A stretch of 64,000 nucleotides of DNA from Asanoa ferruginea. Its GTDB lineage: Bacteria > Actinomycetota > Actinomycetes > Mycobacteriales > Micromonosporaceae. A program made the translations under genes and the position numbers. Under the pieces are notes generated by a model, which did no database searches, was not told where the DNA came from, and was given only the letters and a program-made list of their open reading frames with translations. The DNA lies in assembly GCF_003387075.1 (NCBI RefSeq), contig NZ_QUMQ01000001.1, positions 3,224,001 to 3,288,000 of the forward strand, given 5' to 3'. Numbering within the stretch: the stretch's first letter is position 1; every line of letters begins with the position of its first letter. Below are positions 61,603 through 64,000 of the stretch, piece after piece.

Positions 61603-62136
61603 ATGAAACGAAGGCAACGCCTGGCGTACGCCGTGATCCCGATCGCCTTGCTCCTGGCCCTGTCCGGCTGCGGCGGTGACGATGGCGGCGACGGCAACGG
61701 GGTCGCCTCGCTCGGCGGGACGCCCACCGCGTCGGCGAGCAGCGGCGCGGCGGCCCCCGCGGACGAGGGGGAGCGGGCGCTGAAGTTCGCGCAGTGCATG
61801 CGGGAGCAGGGGATCGACATGCCCGATCCGGAGATCGACGGTGGCCGGATCAGCCAGCGGATCAACGCCCGCCGGGGTGACAACGTCGAGGCGGCGCAGG
61901 AGAAGTGCAAGCAATACGCCCCGTCCGGCGGGCCGGGTGGCAAGCCGGATCCGAAGGCGCTGGAAAGCATGCTCGCCCACGCGAAGTGCATGCGGGACAA
62001 CGGCGTCGAGGCCTTCCCGGACCCGGATCCGGACAAGGGCGGCATCCGGATCAACGAGGCCATCGCCAACGATCCCGACTTCGCGGCGGCGCAGAAGAAA
62101 TGCGACGCGCTGATGGAAAGGCCGGACTCCAAGTGA
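61603..62136 (+). CDS. lipoprotein with two cysteine-paired repeats
   Basis: 177 aa. Signal peptide with lipobox LSGC (acylated Cys near 23), a Gly/Ser/Ala linker, then two copies of a roughly 45-residue motif: [16 protein letters not shown]...AQEKC (about 62-106) and [17 protein letters not shown]...AQKKC (about 126-166). Each has one Cys at both ends, suggesting a disulfide or a metal/ligand site. GGGAGAA precedes the ATG. First gene of an operon with an adaptor and a MacB-type exporter. Confidence 0.8.
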   Translation: MKRRQRLAYAVIPIALLLALSGCGGDDGGDGNGVASLGGTPTASASSGAAAPADEGERALKFAQCMREQGIDMPDPEIDGGRISQRINARRGDNVEAAQEKCKQYAPSGGPGGKPDPKALESMLAHAKCMRDNGVEAFPDPDPDKGGIRINEAIANDPDFAAAQKKCDALMERPDSK

Positions 62137-63196
62137 CAGCGCGACGAGGTGCGAAACTGGCCGGTGGTGCGGTCACCGTGCTGGCGGTCGGCGCCGCCGC
62201 GGCGGCCACCATCGGCTTCGGGTTCGGCTCCGACGGCGACGGCGCGACCGCCGCCGAACTGCCGCCCGCGACGACGACGGTGACCCGGCAGACCCTCGAC
62301 GACACCGAGAGCGTCGACGGAACGTTGGGCTACGGCGACACCACGAAGCTCGCCGCGCGGTCGGGCGGCACGGTCACCACCCTGCCGTACGCCGGATCGG
62401 TGTTCCAGCGCGGCCACGCAGTCTACAAAGTGGACAATCAGCCGGTCGTGCTGATGTATGGCAAGCTGCCAGCCTATCGGGCGCTCGGCCCGGGCGACGA
62501 GGGCGCCGACGTCAAGCAGCTCGAGACCAACCTGCGCGCGCTGGGCCACACCGGCTTCACCGTCGACGACGAGTTCACCTCGGCCACGGCCGACGCCGTC
62601 CGCGACTGGCAGGACGACCTCGGTGTCACCGAGACCGGGCGGGTGGAGCTGGGCCGGGTGCTCTTCGCGCCGGGCCCGATCCGGATCGACAGCGTCACGG
62701 CGACGCTGGGTGGCGGGGTCGGCCCGGGCCAGGAGGTGCTCGCCTACACCGGCACCAGCCGGGTGATCACCGTGCAGCTCGACATCGGCGAGCAGCGGCT
62801 GGCGAAGAAGGGCACCAAGGTGTCGGTCGAGCTGCCCGACGGCAAGCGGGTCGACGGCACGGTGCAGCGGGTCTACACGGTCATCGAGGCCAGCGACGAC
62901 CCCAACGGCGCACCGGAGACGAAGATCGAGGCGCAGGTCTCGCTGGCCGACGCCAAGGCCGGCGCCGGGCTCGACGTCGCCGCGGTCGAGGTGACGTTCA
63001 CCGCCGCGCAGCACGCCGACGTGCTCACCGTGCCGGTGGCGGCGCTGGTCGCGCTGGCCGAGGGCGGATACGGCGTCGAACTCGTCGAGGGGAGTGCGAC
63101 CCGCTACACCCGGGTCGAGACCGGGCTGTTCGCCAACGGCCGGGTAGAGGTCGCCGGCGACGGCGTCACCGAGGGCGTGACGGTGGGGATGCCGAA

Positions 63197-63200
<4 letters not shown>
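62133..63200 (+). CDS. membrane-fusion/adaptor protein with peptidoglycan-binding domain
   Basis: 355 aa. N-terminal membrane helix (about 9-30), a lipoyl-like segment, a PG_binding_1 domain in the middle ([20 protein letters not shown]...VRDWQDDLG), and a C-terminal HlyD/MacA-like beta-barrel ([20 protein letters not shown]). Such proteins link a MacB-type ABC transporter to the wall in Gram-positives. GTG 62133 overlaps the lipoprotein stop (GTGA) and the stop overlaps the ATPase ATG. Confidence 0.85.
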
Positions 63201-63849
<649 letters not shown>

Positions 63850-63853
<4 letters not shown>

Positions 63854-64000
63854 GCTCGCTCCTGTCGCCGGCCCGGCTGCGTCCGAGGGACATCGTGCGG
63901 GTGGGTGCGGTGGGTCTGCGTACCCGGCCGACCCGGGCTCTGCTCTCGGCGTTGGGCATCGCGATCGGCATCGCGGCCATGATCGCGGTCGTCGGCATCT
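63850..64000 (+). CDS. MacB-type ABC transporter permease, 5' end only
   Basis: ATG 63850 overlaps the ATPase stop (ATGA). The 50 codons before the window edge read [30 protein letters not shown], the first membrane helix of FtsX/MacB-type permeases. The remainder, with the large periplasmic domain and three more helices, lies outside. Confidence 0.85.

Overview
The window is high-GC actinobacterial chromosome, most likely Micromonosporaceae. The signs are uniform GC-rich codon use, many GTG starts, mycothiol genes (mshB, a mycoredoxin), DapC/DapD lysine synthesis, the AdnAB repair machine, and a block colinear with Mycobacterium tuberculosis Rv3202c-Rv3193c. Genus is not determined. No phage, IS element, rRNA operon or CRISPR array was seen.

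0.7-10.6 kb: secreted/anchored protein, SDR, MutT-type Nudix, an Sdh1-type succinate dehydrogenase operon (sdhC-sdhA-sdhB), an anchored protein, and a TldE/TldD pair. 10.8-14.8 kb: peptide ABC permeases and binding lipoprotein without ATPases. 14.8-24 kb: Fpg/Nei glycosylase downstream of a DPP IV-like protein that lacks its catalytic serine; mshB plus a membrane protein; VanW protein; GNAT; fdxA-dapC. 24-25.36 kb: a gene-free island with a nested inverted repeat, three related hairpins and a 32-bp tandem array. 25.4-31.5 kb: SIMPL protein, AlkA-like glycosylase, Ddn-like protein, P-loop kinase, divergent dapD/dapE, two LOG-family genes.

31.5-57.7 kb: genome-maintenance block. It holds adnA, a frameshifted adnB, a 60-bp tandem repeat, M20 amidohydrolase, an M16 pair, nudC, mycoredoxin, uvrD2, a YgjP metallopeptidase, a DUF5679-like small protein, an E1-like (ThiF) protein, an ABC1 kinase, a zincin-like protein, a PDZ-Lon protease and a UPF0182 protein. 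Three DnaA boxes lie at 49.6 kb. 57.8-64 kb: initiator tRNA, MmyB-like regulator with SDR, a two-component system, and an operon of cysteine-rich lipoprotein, membrane-fusion protein and MacB-type transporter that runs off the right edge.

Many genes have a TANNNT hexamer 5-7 nt before the start codon, as expected of leaderless transcripts; several starts were chosen on that basis. Four convergent pairs overlap by exactly the 4 nt of their stop codons.
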